A stretch of 64,000 nt of DNA from CBDBDZ01 sp965204215. Lineage in GTDB: Bacteria; Pseudomonadota; Gammaproteobacteria; Pseudomonadales; GM7GCV1. The DNA lies in assembly GCA_965204215.1 (NCBI GenBank), contig CBDBDZ010000013.1, positions 248,001 through 312,000 on the forward strand, read 5' to 3'. How positions within the stretch are numbered: the first letter of the stretch is position 1; the number at the start of each line of letters is the position of its first letter. Below are positions 7,643-15,028 of this stretch, piece after piece. Position numbers and translations under genes: made by a program. The notes beneath the pieces were generated by a model that was not told the origin of the DNA, made no database searches, and saw only the letters and a program-made list of their open reading frames with translations.

Positions 7643-8026
7643 ATGAGTTTATTAGAAAATTTTGAACGCTATCCTTTAACCTAGATTTTGCAGTTGAACG
7701 CTAATTTCACTTCTAAGAGTTTGAATGTTATTGATAAACGCTTATTCTTCGATTCACTTCATAAGTGAATTACAAACCGCTACCTGGCTTTACAGCCCTT
7801 TTCAGTTCACACTGCTGCGTTATGGCTTTTGGTAAGGGCTACAACCATTACCTGCAAGCCATGCCTTGCATTATTTCCTGAAAATAACTGTAAATTCCAG
7901 GTTCAACTACGGAATCTAGGTTTAACTTTTGGTGTTACCCCGATTGAGTATTTGCCACGTTTGACTGAAGCTTTAGGCGGTGCACCAGCGTTAAATGGTT
8001 ATACTTATGCTTACCGCAATGGGTGA
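7643..8026 (+). pseudogene. ACC deaminase / D-cysteine desulfhydrase-like gene remnant, split by a MITE
   Basis: If the MITE at 7680-7920 and one copy of its 5-bp target duplication are removed, 7643-8026 reads as one frame. It starts Met-Ser-Leu-Leu-Glu-Asn-Phe-Glu-Arg-Tyr-Pro-Leu-Thr-Phe-Gly and continues Val-Thr-Pro-Ile-Glu-Tyr-Leu-Pro-Arg-Leu, later Leu-Gly-Gly. This is the N-terminal signature of PLP-dependent ACC deaminases and D-cysteine desulfhydrases (Arg-Tyr-Pro-Leu-Thr-Phe-Gly-x-Thr-Pro-Ile). Only about 45 codons remain before an early TGA. The PLP-lysine region and the rest of the usual 320-340 residues are gone. In the present DNA the frame stops at the TAG in the MITE's first bases. 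Confidence 0.72.
7680..7920. mobile_element. MITE-1 copy 1 (241 bp, TSD TTTAA)
   Basis: It starts CCTAGATTTTGCAG and ends with the inverted match GTTCAACTACGGAATCTAGG. Direct repeats TTTAA flank it exactly (7675-7679 and 7921-7925). It has no coding capacity. The body is nearly identical to the copy at 41427-41667. The ends and 5-bp duplication resemble IS1380-family elements such as ISEcp1 (terminus CCTAGATTC), so an IS1380-type transposase may have moved it. No such gene is in this window. Confidence 0.9.
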
Positions 8027-8075
8027 ATTTAAGTTGAAATAAGGCACTAAACACGATTTCACCAAGGGTTTTGGG

Positions 8076-8081
8076 TATAAT
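8076..8081 (+). promoter_or_regulatory. Candidate -10 box before leuC
   Basis: TATAAT is followed by a GC-rich CGCGCCC stretch, 45 bases upstream of the leuC start. No good -35 hexamer is visible at the proper distance. Confidence 0.4.
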
Positions 8082-8125
8082 TCGCGCCCTTTTCAAACTC
8101 TTCTTTTTTAACAGATAACATATTT

Positions 8126-9535
8126 ATGGCAAATCAACTCAAGACAATGTACGACAAGATATGGGATGACCATTTTATTATTCAGGAAGAAGGTCAAGCT
8201 CCTTTGATTTTTGTCGACAGGCATTTAATGCACGAAGTTACCAGCCCTCAAGCCTTTGAAGGGTTGAAAATAGCAGAGCGACCCATTCGCAATCCTCACA
8301 GTATTTTGGCGACATTGGATCATTGCGTACCTACGATAGACCGCACTTTGCCAGTTGCAGACCCTATTGCCAATAAACAAATTATGACAATGATAGATAA
8401 CTGTAAGGAACATAATTTACCGCTGTATGAAATGGATAATCCCAACAACGGAATTATTCATGTAGTAGTACCTGAGCACGGGTTTGTACACCCTGGAATG
8501 GTTACAGTCTGTGGTGATAGTCACACGGCGACACACGGTGCTTTTGGTGCGCTGGCATTTGGTATTGGCACATCGGAAATAGAGCATGTCATGGCGACTT
8601 CCACTTTGCCACAAACGCGCTCTAAAACGATGTTGGTTAAAGTTGATGGACAGTTGTCACCCTGTGCAACAGCCAAAGATATTGTGTTGAGTGTCATTGG
8701 TAAAATTGGTACGGCAGGCGGTACAGGTCACGTTATCGAATTTGCTGGTACAACGATTGAGTCTTTAACTATGGAAGGACGCATGACTCTTTGTAATATG
8801 GCAATTGAAGCGGGTGCCAGAGCCGGTTTAGTAGCACCGGATGAAAAAACGTACGACTATTTGCAAGGTCGTGAATATGCACCTAAGAATGAAGCTTGGG
8901 AACAAGCATTATCTTACTGGAAAACATTACCCAGTGATGAGGGGGCCGTTTTTGATACCGTAGTAGAATTAGATGCCGCTCAAATTCAGCCACAGGTAAC
9001 GTGGGGCACATCGCCAGAGCAAGTTATTGGTATTAATGAAACCATTCCCACTCCCGATAGTTTTAATACGGCAGGTAAAAGCAAAGCTTGCGAGCAAGCG
9101 CTTGCCTATATGGGGATAAAGGGTGGAAGTAAACTTTCCGACTTGAAACTGGACTTTGTCTTTCTTGGGTCATGCACCAATTCGCGTATTGAGGATTTAC
9201 GTGCAGCAGCGGATATAGCTAAAGGCACCAAAGTGCACGAGAATGTCACAGCTATTGTTGTGCCAGGTTCATTTCAAGTGAAACAACAAGCCGAAGCCGA
9301 GGGCCTGGATACGATTTTTATCGAGGCAGGTTGGCAGTGGCGAGAGCCAGGTTGTTCCATGTGCCTTGCCATGAATGGTGATGAGTTAAAGCCAGAGGAG
9401 CGCTGTGCTTCCACATCAAACCGCAATTTTGAAGGTCGACAGGGCAAAGGAGGGCGTACACATTTAGTATCCCCAGCAATGGCAGCAGCAGCAGCAGCAG
9501 CAGGAACTTTTGTAGATATTCGACAAGCCAATTAA
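8126..9535 (+). CDS. leuC: 3-isopropylmalate dehydratase large subunit
   Basis: A 469-residue aconitase-family subunit that, with LeuD, isomerises 2-isopropylmalate in leucine synthesis and citramalate in the pyruvate route to isoleucine. The [4Fe-4S] ligands are Cys350 (Gly-Ser-Cys-Thr-Asn-Ser-Arg), Cys410 and Cys413 (Pro-Gly-Cys-Ser-Met-Cys-Leu). Length matches the E. coli protein. Near the end a (GCA)7 codon run encodes seven alanines in a helix that is normally alanine-rich. leuD follows after 18 bases and the citramalate-synthase-like gene overlaps leuD, so the three form one operon. Confidence 0.96.
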   Translation: MANQLKTMYDKIWDDHFIIQEEGQAPLIFVDRHLMHEVTSPQAFEGLKIAERPIRNPHSILATLDHCVPTIDRTLPVADPIANKQIMTMIDNCKEHNLPLYEMDNPNNGIIHVVVPEHGFVHPGMVTVCGDSHTATHGAFGALAFGIGTSEIEHVMATSTLPQTRSKTMLVKVDGQLSPCATAKDIVLSVIGKIGTAGGTGHVIEFAGTTIESLTMEGRMTLCNMAIEAGARAGLVAPDEKTYDYLQGREYAPKNEAWEQALSYWKTLPSDEGAVFDTVVELDAAQIQPQVTWGTSPEQVIGINETIPTPDSFNTAGKSKACEQALAYMGIKGGSKLSDLKLDFVFLGSCTNSRIEDLRAAADIAKGTKVHENVTAIVVPGSFQVKQQAEAEGLDTIFIEAGWQWREPGCSMCLAMNGDELKPEERCASTSNRNFEGRQGKGGRTHLVSPAMAAAAAAAGTFVDIRQAN

Positions 9536-9553
9536 CTATCGAGCAACAATTTT

Positions 9554-10168
9554 ATGCGACCCTATACAAGACACAAAAGCGTAGCGGCATTGCTTAACCG
9601 AGCAAATGTAGACACTGACCAAATTATAGCCAAACAGTTTCTAAAGAAAGTAGAACGCAGCGGTTTTGGTAAACATCTATTTCACGACTGGCGCTTTAAT
9701 GTTGATGGCAGTGATAACCTGGCGTTTGAATTGAATAATCCTGCATTTAAAGATGCCAGAATATTAGTGGCAGGAGATAACTTTGGATGTGGTTCATCGC
9801 GCGAGCATGCGCCTTGGGCAATTGAAGATTATGGTTTTAATACCATTATATCCACCAGTTTTGCGGATATTTTCTATAATAACTGTTTTAAAAATGGCAT
9901 TTTACCGATTGTTGTGGCGCAAGAGCAATCTGATGCACTAATGACTGAAATTGATGCCAATCCAAGTGTAACCTTTGATGTGGATTTAGAACAACAGCGC
10001 GTTACCACAGCCTCTGGTTACGTTGTAGCATTTGACATTGACAGTTTCCGCAAAAATAATTTGCTTAAAGGCTTAGATGATATTGGGATAACACTTAAGC
10101 ATGTCGATACCATAAGCGCTTTTGAAACAAGACAAAAACAGCAACTGCCTTGGCTATGGCCGCAGTAA
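9554..10168 (+). CDS. leuD: 3-isopropylmalate dehydratase small subunit
   Basis: A 204-residue swivel-domain partner of LeuC. It begins in the family manner with Asn-Arg-Ala-Asn-Val-Asp-Thr-Asp-Gln-Ile-Ile near residues 14-24. It contains Gly-Asp-Asn-Phe-Gly-Cys-Gly-Ser-Ser-Arg-Glu-His-Ala, the substrate-binding loop, at about 75-87. Length is normal. Its last 19 bases overlap the start of the next gene, indicating translational coupling. Confidence 0.95.
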   Translation: MRPYTRHKSVAALLNRANVDTDQIIAKQFLKKVERSGFGKHLFHDWRFNVDGSDNLAFELNNPAFKDARILVAGDNFGCGSSREHAPWAIEDYGFNTIISTSFADIFYNNCFKNGILPIVVAQEQSDALMTEIDANPSVTFDVDLEQQRVTTASGYVVAFDIDSFRKNNLLKGLDDIGITLKHVDTISAFETRQKQQLPWLWPQ

Positions 10169-11703
10169 ACAAAGTGTTAATTATGGATACAACCCTGCGT
10201 GACGGTGAGCAAACGCAGGGAGTATCTTATTCAGCCAGTGAAAAACTGGATATAGCCAAAGCGTTATTAAAACAAGTAGGGGTTGATCGTATAGAAATTG
10301 CTTCTGCAGGCGTTTCAGAAGGAGAGCAACAAGCAGTAAAAGCTATAAATCAATGGGCGGAAACAGAAGGGTTGTTGAATCAAGTTGAAGTATTAGGCTT
10401 TATTAATGGTACTAAAAGTGTAGATTGGATTGTTCAAGCAGGTGGGAAAGTGCTTAACTTGCTGGTCAAGGGGAGCGAGAAGCATTGCCAGGAACAATTA
10501 AATCAATGCATTGAACAACACATAAGTTTAATTCGCCAAACGATTGATTATGCTCTTCAACAGGATTTGAGCGTTAACGTCTATTTGGAAGATTGGTCAA
10601 ATGGTTATAAAGATAAGCCAGAATACGTATTTGAGTTAATGGATGCGCTTGTTCAAATGCCAATTGTGCATTTTATGCTGCCCGACACTTTAGGCGTAAT
10701 GTCGCCCGATGAGGTATTTGAAGCCCTGAGCGATATGAAACAACGCTACCCACAACAAAAAATAGACTTTCACCCCCACAATGATTATGGGTTGGCATTG
10801 GCAAATGTGATGGCCGCCATTCGAGCGGGAATCAGTTCGATACATTGCACCGTAAACTGTCTGGGAGAGCGTGCGGGTAATGCCTCGTTGGCAGAAGTGG
10901 CGGTGGTATTAAAAGACAAGTTAAAAATTAAAACCAATATCAACGAAAAACATATTTTTACTATTAGCGAAATGGTGGCTAACTATTCAGGTAAATTGGT
11001 GGCACCCAATACTCCTATAGTGGGTAGTGATGTGTTCACCCAAACCGCAGGTATTCATGCCGATGGCGATAATAAAGCAGGGTTGTATGAAACCAAATTA
11101 AGCCCCGACAGGTTTATGCGTAAACGCAGTTACGCTTTAGGGAAGTTAAGTGGTAAAGCTTCGTTGATTAAAAATCTCAAAGTACTGGGTATTGAGCTGG
11201 AAGAGTCAGAATTAACTCAAGTCCTGCAGCGTATCGTTGAAAGAGCCGATGCCAAAGAAATTATAACCACAGAAGATCTTCCCTTTATTATTGCAGATGT
11301 ACGTGAAAGTGCAGAATATCAGTCTGTAAAATTACTTGACTGCGAAATGATCAATTCACTGCACCGTTTGGCCAAAGTTAGCATTAGCATTGATATTAAT
11401 GGCAAGCAAATTGATGCCATAAGCGAAGGCAACGGCAGCTTTGATGCTTTTATACACGCTATTGATAAAGCTCTTACTGTTGTGAACTATCAATTGCCCA
11501 AGTTATTGGATTATCGTATTCGCATTCCAAGAGGAGGGCAAACCAACGCCTTAACCGAATGTACCATTACATGGGATACAGAAAAACAACTTAAAACTCG
11601 CGGTGTACACGCTAACCAGGTTATCGCAGGTATCAACGCCACGTTGCGTTTAATTAATATTCAAATGCAGGAAATAGCTAATTTGACCGCTTGCTCAGCG
11701 TGA
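10150..11703 (+). CDS. cimA: (R)-citramalate synthase / 2-isopropylmalate synthase family, Leptospira CimA-like
   Basis: A 517-residue TIM-barrel acyl-CoA condensing enzyme. The metal/catalytic start Asp-Thr-Thr-Leu-Arg-Asp-Gly-Glu-Gln is at 13-21 and His-Pro-His-Asn-Asp at about 213-217. A C-terminal LeuA-type allosteric domain follows. From memory it aligns closely, without gaps up to residue 145, with the biochemically studied citramalate synthase of Leptospira interrogans. The pyruvate-pocket residues Leu81, Leu104 and Tyr144 of that enzyme correspond to Leu82, Leu105 and Tyr145 here. This favours pyruvate over 2-ketoisovalerate as substrate, so an isoleucine role beside LeuCD. Automated annotation may still call it LeuA. 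The start at 10150 overlaps leuD; 10156 is also possible. Confidence 0.75.
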   Translation: MAMAAVNKVLIMDTTLRDGEQTQGVSYSASEKLDIAKALLKQVGVDRIEIASAGVSEGEQQAVKAINQWAETEGLLNQVEVLGFINGTKSVDWIVQAGGKVLNLLVKGSEKHCQEQLNQCIEQHISLIRQTIDYALQQDLSVNVYLEDWSNGYKDKPEYVFELMDALVQMPIVHFMLPDTLGVMSPDEVFEALSDMKQRYPQQKIDFHPHNDYGLALANVMAAIRAGISSIHCTVNCLGERAGNASLAEVAVVLKDKLKIKTNINEKHIFTISEMVANYSGKLVAPNTPIVGSDVFTQTAGIHADGDNKAGLYETKLSPDRFMRKRSYALGKLSGKASLIKNLKVLGIELEESELTQVLQRIVERADAKEIITTEDLPFIIADVRESAEYQSVKLLDCEMINSLHRLAKVSISIDINGKQIDAISEGNGSFDAFIHAIDKALTVVNYQLPKLLDYRIRIPRGGQTNALTECTITWDTEKQLKTRGVHANQVIAGINATLRLINIQMQEIANLTACSA

Positions 11704-12359
11704 ATTTGTGTCGTGTTGTACAGAGGCACTTCAGTGTGCGATTGCTGAACCAGTAATGCTATTTCAGTACAGCCAAGTATTATTGCTTGCGCTCCTTGCG
11801 ATTGTAAAATGTTAATTATATTAAGGAGCAATTTTCTGGATTTGGGGTTTATAATACCTAAGCATAATTCATTGTAAATTATTTGATGGATTAGACTTTG
11901 GTCTTTAGCATTGGGCACGATGACATCCATACCATATTTTTCAGATATTCGATTTTTATAAAAATCTTGCTGCATGGTAAATTGCGTGCCGAGCAATCCT
12001 GCACGTTTAATATTGTCAGCTTGCAATTTTTCAGCAGTGGCATCGGCAATATGTAAAAAAGGAATCGAAATAGCAGCTTGAATGCTATCTGCCACTTTGT
12101 GCATGGTGTTGGTACAGAGCAATAAAAAGTCTGCGCCGCCAGCTTCGACAGAGTGAGCAGCATTTGCCAAAATATATGCTGTTTTATCCCAATTACCTGT
12201 ATGTTGCAGTTTTTCAATTTCGTCAAAATTGACACTATATAAGCAAATTTTGGCAGAGTGTAGGCCGCCAAACTCTGTCTGGATACCTTTATTGATGGCT
12301 TTGTAATAACTGGCGGTAGATTCCCAACTCATTCCTCCAAGTAGACCGATGGTTTTCAT
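11661..12359 (-). CDS. Aspartate/glutamate racemase family protein
   Basis: A 232-residue PLP-independent amino-acid racemase of the aspartate/glutamate (YgeA-like) group. Both catalytic thiols are present: Cys82 in Leu-Leu-Cys-Thr-Asn-Thr-Met-His and Cys197 in Leu-Gly-Cys-Thr-Glu-Ile. The N-terminus Ile-Gly-Leu-Leu-Gly-Gly-Met-Ser-Trp-Glu-Ser-Thr is typical. Likely reaction: L/D interconversion of aspartate or a related amino acid. The gene is convergent with the cimA-like gene and their 3' ends overlap by 43 bases, so the C-terminal residues of both are encoded on opposite strands of the same DNA. Confidence 0.88.
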   Translation of the reverse strand: MKTIGLLGGMSWESTASYYKAINKGIQTEFGGLHSAKICLYSVNFDEIEKLQHTGNWDKTAYILANAAHSVEAGGADFLLLCTNTMHKVADSIQAAISIPFLHIADATAEKLQADNIKRAGLLGTQFTMQQDFYKNRISEKYGMDVIVPNAKDQSLIHQIIYNELCLGIINPKSRKLLLNIINILQSQGAQAIILGCTEIALLVQQSHTEVPLYNTTQIHAEQAVKLAISCI

Positions 12360-12383
12360 ATCAAATGACTCTTATTGTTGTTT

Positions 12384-13445
12384 CTATAGCTGTTTCAAAT
12401 TTTGGCGCAGGGTTAGCAAACAGGCCAGAAGGATAAATCCAGCGTGCGTTGGTCCAAACCATTCAATAGCAAGGCTACCAGACTCGACATTATCTCTAGC
12501 CGTTTTTAATAAAATAAAATAAGTCACAAATATAATGACCATTGGTAATAACTCTCGAAAGCGCGCACTTCGAGGTTGATTATTGCACAGTGCAAAGGCT
12601 ATCCAGCATAGGATAATGGTCATGAGAGGTATGGAAATATTCCAATAAAATTGAGAAGTAATGTGATTATCGCTAGTGCCGTTAACCATGGTGTTAAATA
12701 ACTGCATAATATTCATTGTCAGTGCGCGGTCGTATACTTTAATAGCGCGGTCAATTTCGGGAATTCGCTCGCCATAGTGTTCAAACTCTATAATTTGCTG
12801 AGTACCTGTTTCGGGGTTTTTTTGTAAACGCTGACCATTGTTTAAAATTAAGTAAGTGTGCTCATCGCGCTGTTCGAACGAACCACTTTCAGCAATAGTA
12901 ATGGTATCTTTATTGGCTTCGTCGACTGCAAAAATTTGATTAAAGCGCTGGTTGTTGCTATCAAGTTCTTTAATATAGATATTTAACCCACCCAACTTAA
13001 AAAATGAAGCTTCAGGTAAAAATTCAAATTGTTTTTCTTTAATTTTCGCCACAGAATGATTGATATTTTGAAACCCCCAAGGGCTGACATAGCAGGTAAT
13101 CCAGGTAATTCCAGCAATTAATAGAGATGCTGAAATAAACATAGCGGCAAATAGATGGTGGCGGCTCATGCCACTGGAATGCAGCACAGACAATTCATTG
13201 TTCATAAACAGTTGTTCGTAAGTAATTAAAATGCTGATGACTAAAGTCAATGGTAAAATAATTGCTAATAGTTCAGGTAACCGGTTTGCCAATAATACAA
13301 GTACTAACGCTGAAGGTATTTTGCCATCGGCTGCATCGTCAATATAAAATGCAAATCGATTGAAGACAATAAGTACGGTTAAAGCAATCGCCAACCCAAT
13401 GCTGGTTTTTAATAAGTTGCTACAAACATAGTGGTAGATAATCAT
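12384..13445 (-). CDS. lptF: LPS export ABC transporter permease LptF
   Basis: YjgP/YjgQ-family inner-membrane permease of the Lpt machine that extracts lipopolysaccharide and passes it to LptC/LptA. Three predicted N-terminal helices, a periplasmic jelly-roll-like domain at about 135-260, and three C-terminal helices are visible. It begins Met-Ile-Ile-Tyr-His-Tyr-Val, as LptF proteins do. The frame could extend to 13535, but that would run into the ffh upstream region, so the ATG at 13445 is chosen. The usual neighbours lptG and pepA are not here. Distinguishing LptF from LptG rests on the N-terminus. Confidence 0.85.
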   Translation of the reverse strand: MIIYHYVCSNLLKTSIGLAIALTVLIVFNRFAFYIDDAADGKIPSALVLVLLANRLPELLAIILPLTLVISILITYEQLFMNNELSVLHSSGMSRHHLFAAMFISASLLIAGITWITCYVSPWGFQNINHSVAKIKEKQFEFLPEASFFKLGGLNIYIKELDSNNQRFNQIFAVDEANKDTITIAESGSFEQRDEHTYLILNNGQRLQKNPETGTQQIIEFEHYGERIPEIDRAIKVYDRALTMNIMQLFNTMVNGTSDNHITSQFYWNISIPLMTIILCWIAFALCNNQPRSARFRELLPMVIIFVTYFILLKTARDNVESGSLAIEWFGPTHAGFILLACLLTLRQNLKQL

Positions 13446-13549
13446 CCCGAGATTATAATGCAAGATATAACGCAAGGATGGTAGCAGACTGGAGTCAAAC
13501 ACCTTTTTATTCGTATAATACGCAGTCTTACTCATTTTTCAGAAACTTT

Positions 13550-15028
13550 ATGTTAGACAATTTGCAGGAACGCCTGTCAGCCACCATTGACAAATTAAGT
13601 AAACGCTCAAAATTAAATGATAACAATATAGGCGAAGCTCTGCGCGATGTGCGTGTGGCACTATTGGAAGCCGATGTAGCACTGCCAGTGGTGAAAGCTT
13701 TTTTAGCGCAGGTACGCTCCAAAGCATTAGGCGCCAGGGTTACTAAAAGCCTCAATCCAGGGCAGCAATTAGTCAAAATTGTTCAGGCAGAATTAGAAAA
13801 TGTATTGGGTTCGGACACTCAATACCTGAATCTTGCACAGCAACCCCCTGCTATTATTTTGTTGGCAGGTTTACAGGGTGCTGGTAAAACCACCAGCGCT
13901 GCTAAATTAGCACAGCACATTAAACAGAAAGAAAAGAAATCGGTACTGCTTGCCAGTGTCGATGTTTATCGACCAGCGGCAATTGAGCAATTAGCTAAAT
14001 TAGCAGCAGATATTGATACAGACTGTTATCAAACGGATGCATCATTAACGCCTGAACAATTGGCAAAAAGAGCGCTAAAGCAAGCTAAAAATCAACACAA
14101 AGATGTATTAATAGTTGATACAGCAGGTCGTACAGCTGTCGATGATGCAATGATGCAGGAAATTCAAGTCTTACACAAAACGCTCAACCCCGTTGAAACT
14201 CTGTTTGTAATAGATTCAATGACAGGGCAAGATGCAGCTAATACAGCGAAAGCTTTCGGTGATGTATTGCCATTAACAGGTGTGGTATTGACCAAAATGG
14301 ACAGTGATGCACGAGGAGGTGCAGCGCTTTCTGTTAAGCATATTACGGGTAAACCAATCAAGTTTATGGGTTTAGGTGAGAAGGCAGACGCATTGGAAGT
14401 ATTTCATCCTAAGCGCATAGCCAGCCGTGTGTTAGGCATGGGCGATATTCTCAGTCTAATTGAGGATGCAGAGAGCAAGGTTGATCAGAAAAAAGCCGAA
14501 AAAATGCTCAAAAAACTTCAGGATAAAAAGCGCTTTGACTTAGATGATATGCGCGACCAAATTCAACAGATGAATAATATGGGAGGGATGTCGGGAATTT
14601 TAGATAAAATACCTGGTATGGGCGATTCCAAAGCCATGCTAGGTAATAGTGACACCCAAGTACAATTTTCCAAAATGGAAGTGCTTATCAACTCAATGAC
14701 AGTGGCTGAGCGTCGCAACCCCGATTTGCTTAACGGGTCACGTAAACGTCGAATTACCGCAGGTTCAGGTACCACTATTCAAGACCTGGCAAGATTGCTC
14801 AAACAATACAAACAAATGGCTAAAATGACTAAAAAAATGGGTGGTGGAGGCATGAATAAAATGTTGCGTAAGCTCGGTTCAGCCATGCCTGGCGGTGCAA
14901 TGCCAGATATGAGTCAACTTCAGCAGCAACTGGGTCAAAATGACGAATCTAAAACTGAGGAACCCTTGCAAATAGGTGCAGATGGTTTACCTGTCAACTT
15001 TCAGCGCAAATCGCCTTTGATGCCATAA
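13550..15028 (+). CDS. ffh: Signal recognition particle protein Ffh
   Basis: SRP54 GTPase that binds 4.5S RNA and signal sequences and docks with FtsY. It starts Met-Leu-Asp-Asn-Leu-Gln-Glu-Arg-Leu; the longer open frame from 13478 is not typical of the family. The N domain is followed by the G domain, with G1 Gly-Leu-Gln-Gly-Ala-Gly-Lys-Thr-Thr, G3 Asp-Thr-Ala-Gly-Arg and Thr-Lys-Met-Asp. A Met/Gly-rich M domain ends the protein. The last residues are atypical, and its stop codon directly abuts the hsd island, in place of the usual rpsP-rimM-trmD-rplS neighbours. The extreme C-terminus may have been affected by the island junction. Confidence 0.95.
   Translation: MLDNLQERLSATIDKLSKRSKLNDNNIGEALRDVRVALLEADVALPVVKAFLAQVRSKALGARVTKSLNPGQQLVKIVQAELENVLGSDTQYLNLAQQPPAIILLAGLQGAGKTTSAAKLAQHIKQKEKKSVLLASVDVYRPAAIEQLAKLAADIDTDCYQTDASLTPEQLAKRALKQAKNQHKDVLIVDTAGRTAVDDAMMQEIQVLHKTLNPVETLFVIDSMTGQDAANTAKAFGDVLPLTGVVLTKMDSDARGGAALSVKHITGKPIKFMGLGEKADALEVFHPKRIASRVLGMGDILSLIEDAESKVDQKKAEKMLKKLQDKKRFDLDDMRDQIQQMNNMGGMSGILDKIPGMGDSKAMLGNSDTQVQFSKMEVLINSMTVAERRNPDLLNGSRKRRITAGSGTTIQDLARLLKQYKQMAKMTKKMGGGGMNKMLRKLGSAMPGGAMPDMSQLQQQLGQNDESKTEEPLQIGADGLPVNFQRKSPLMP

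Noticed and set aside
7829..8026. A 65-codon open frame
   Set aside because: It is a chimera of the right part of MITE-1 and the ACC-deaminase-like remnant. The same MITE frame also appears inside the copy at 31114-31357.
13446..13549. N-terminal extensions of both lptF and ffh
   Set aside because: The two extended frames cross the same divergent spacer; family N-termini begin at 13445 and 13550.
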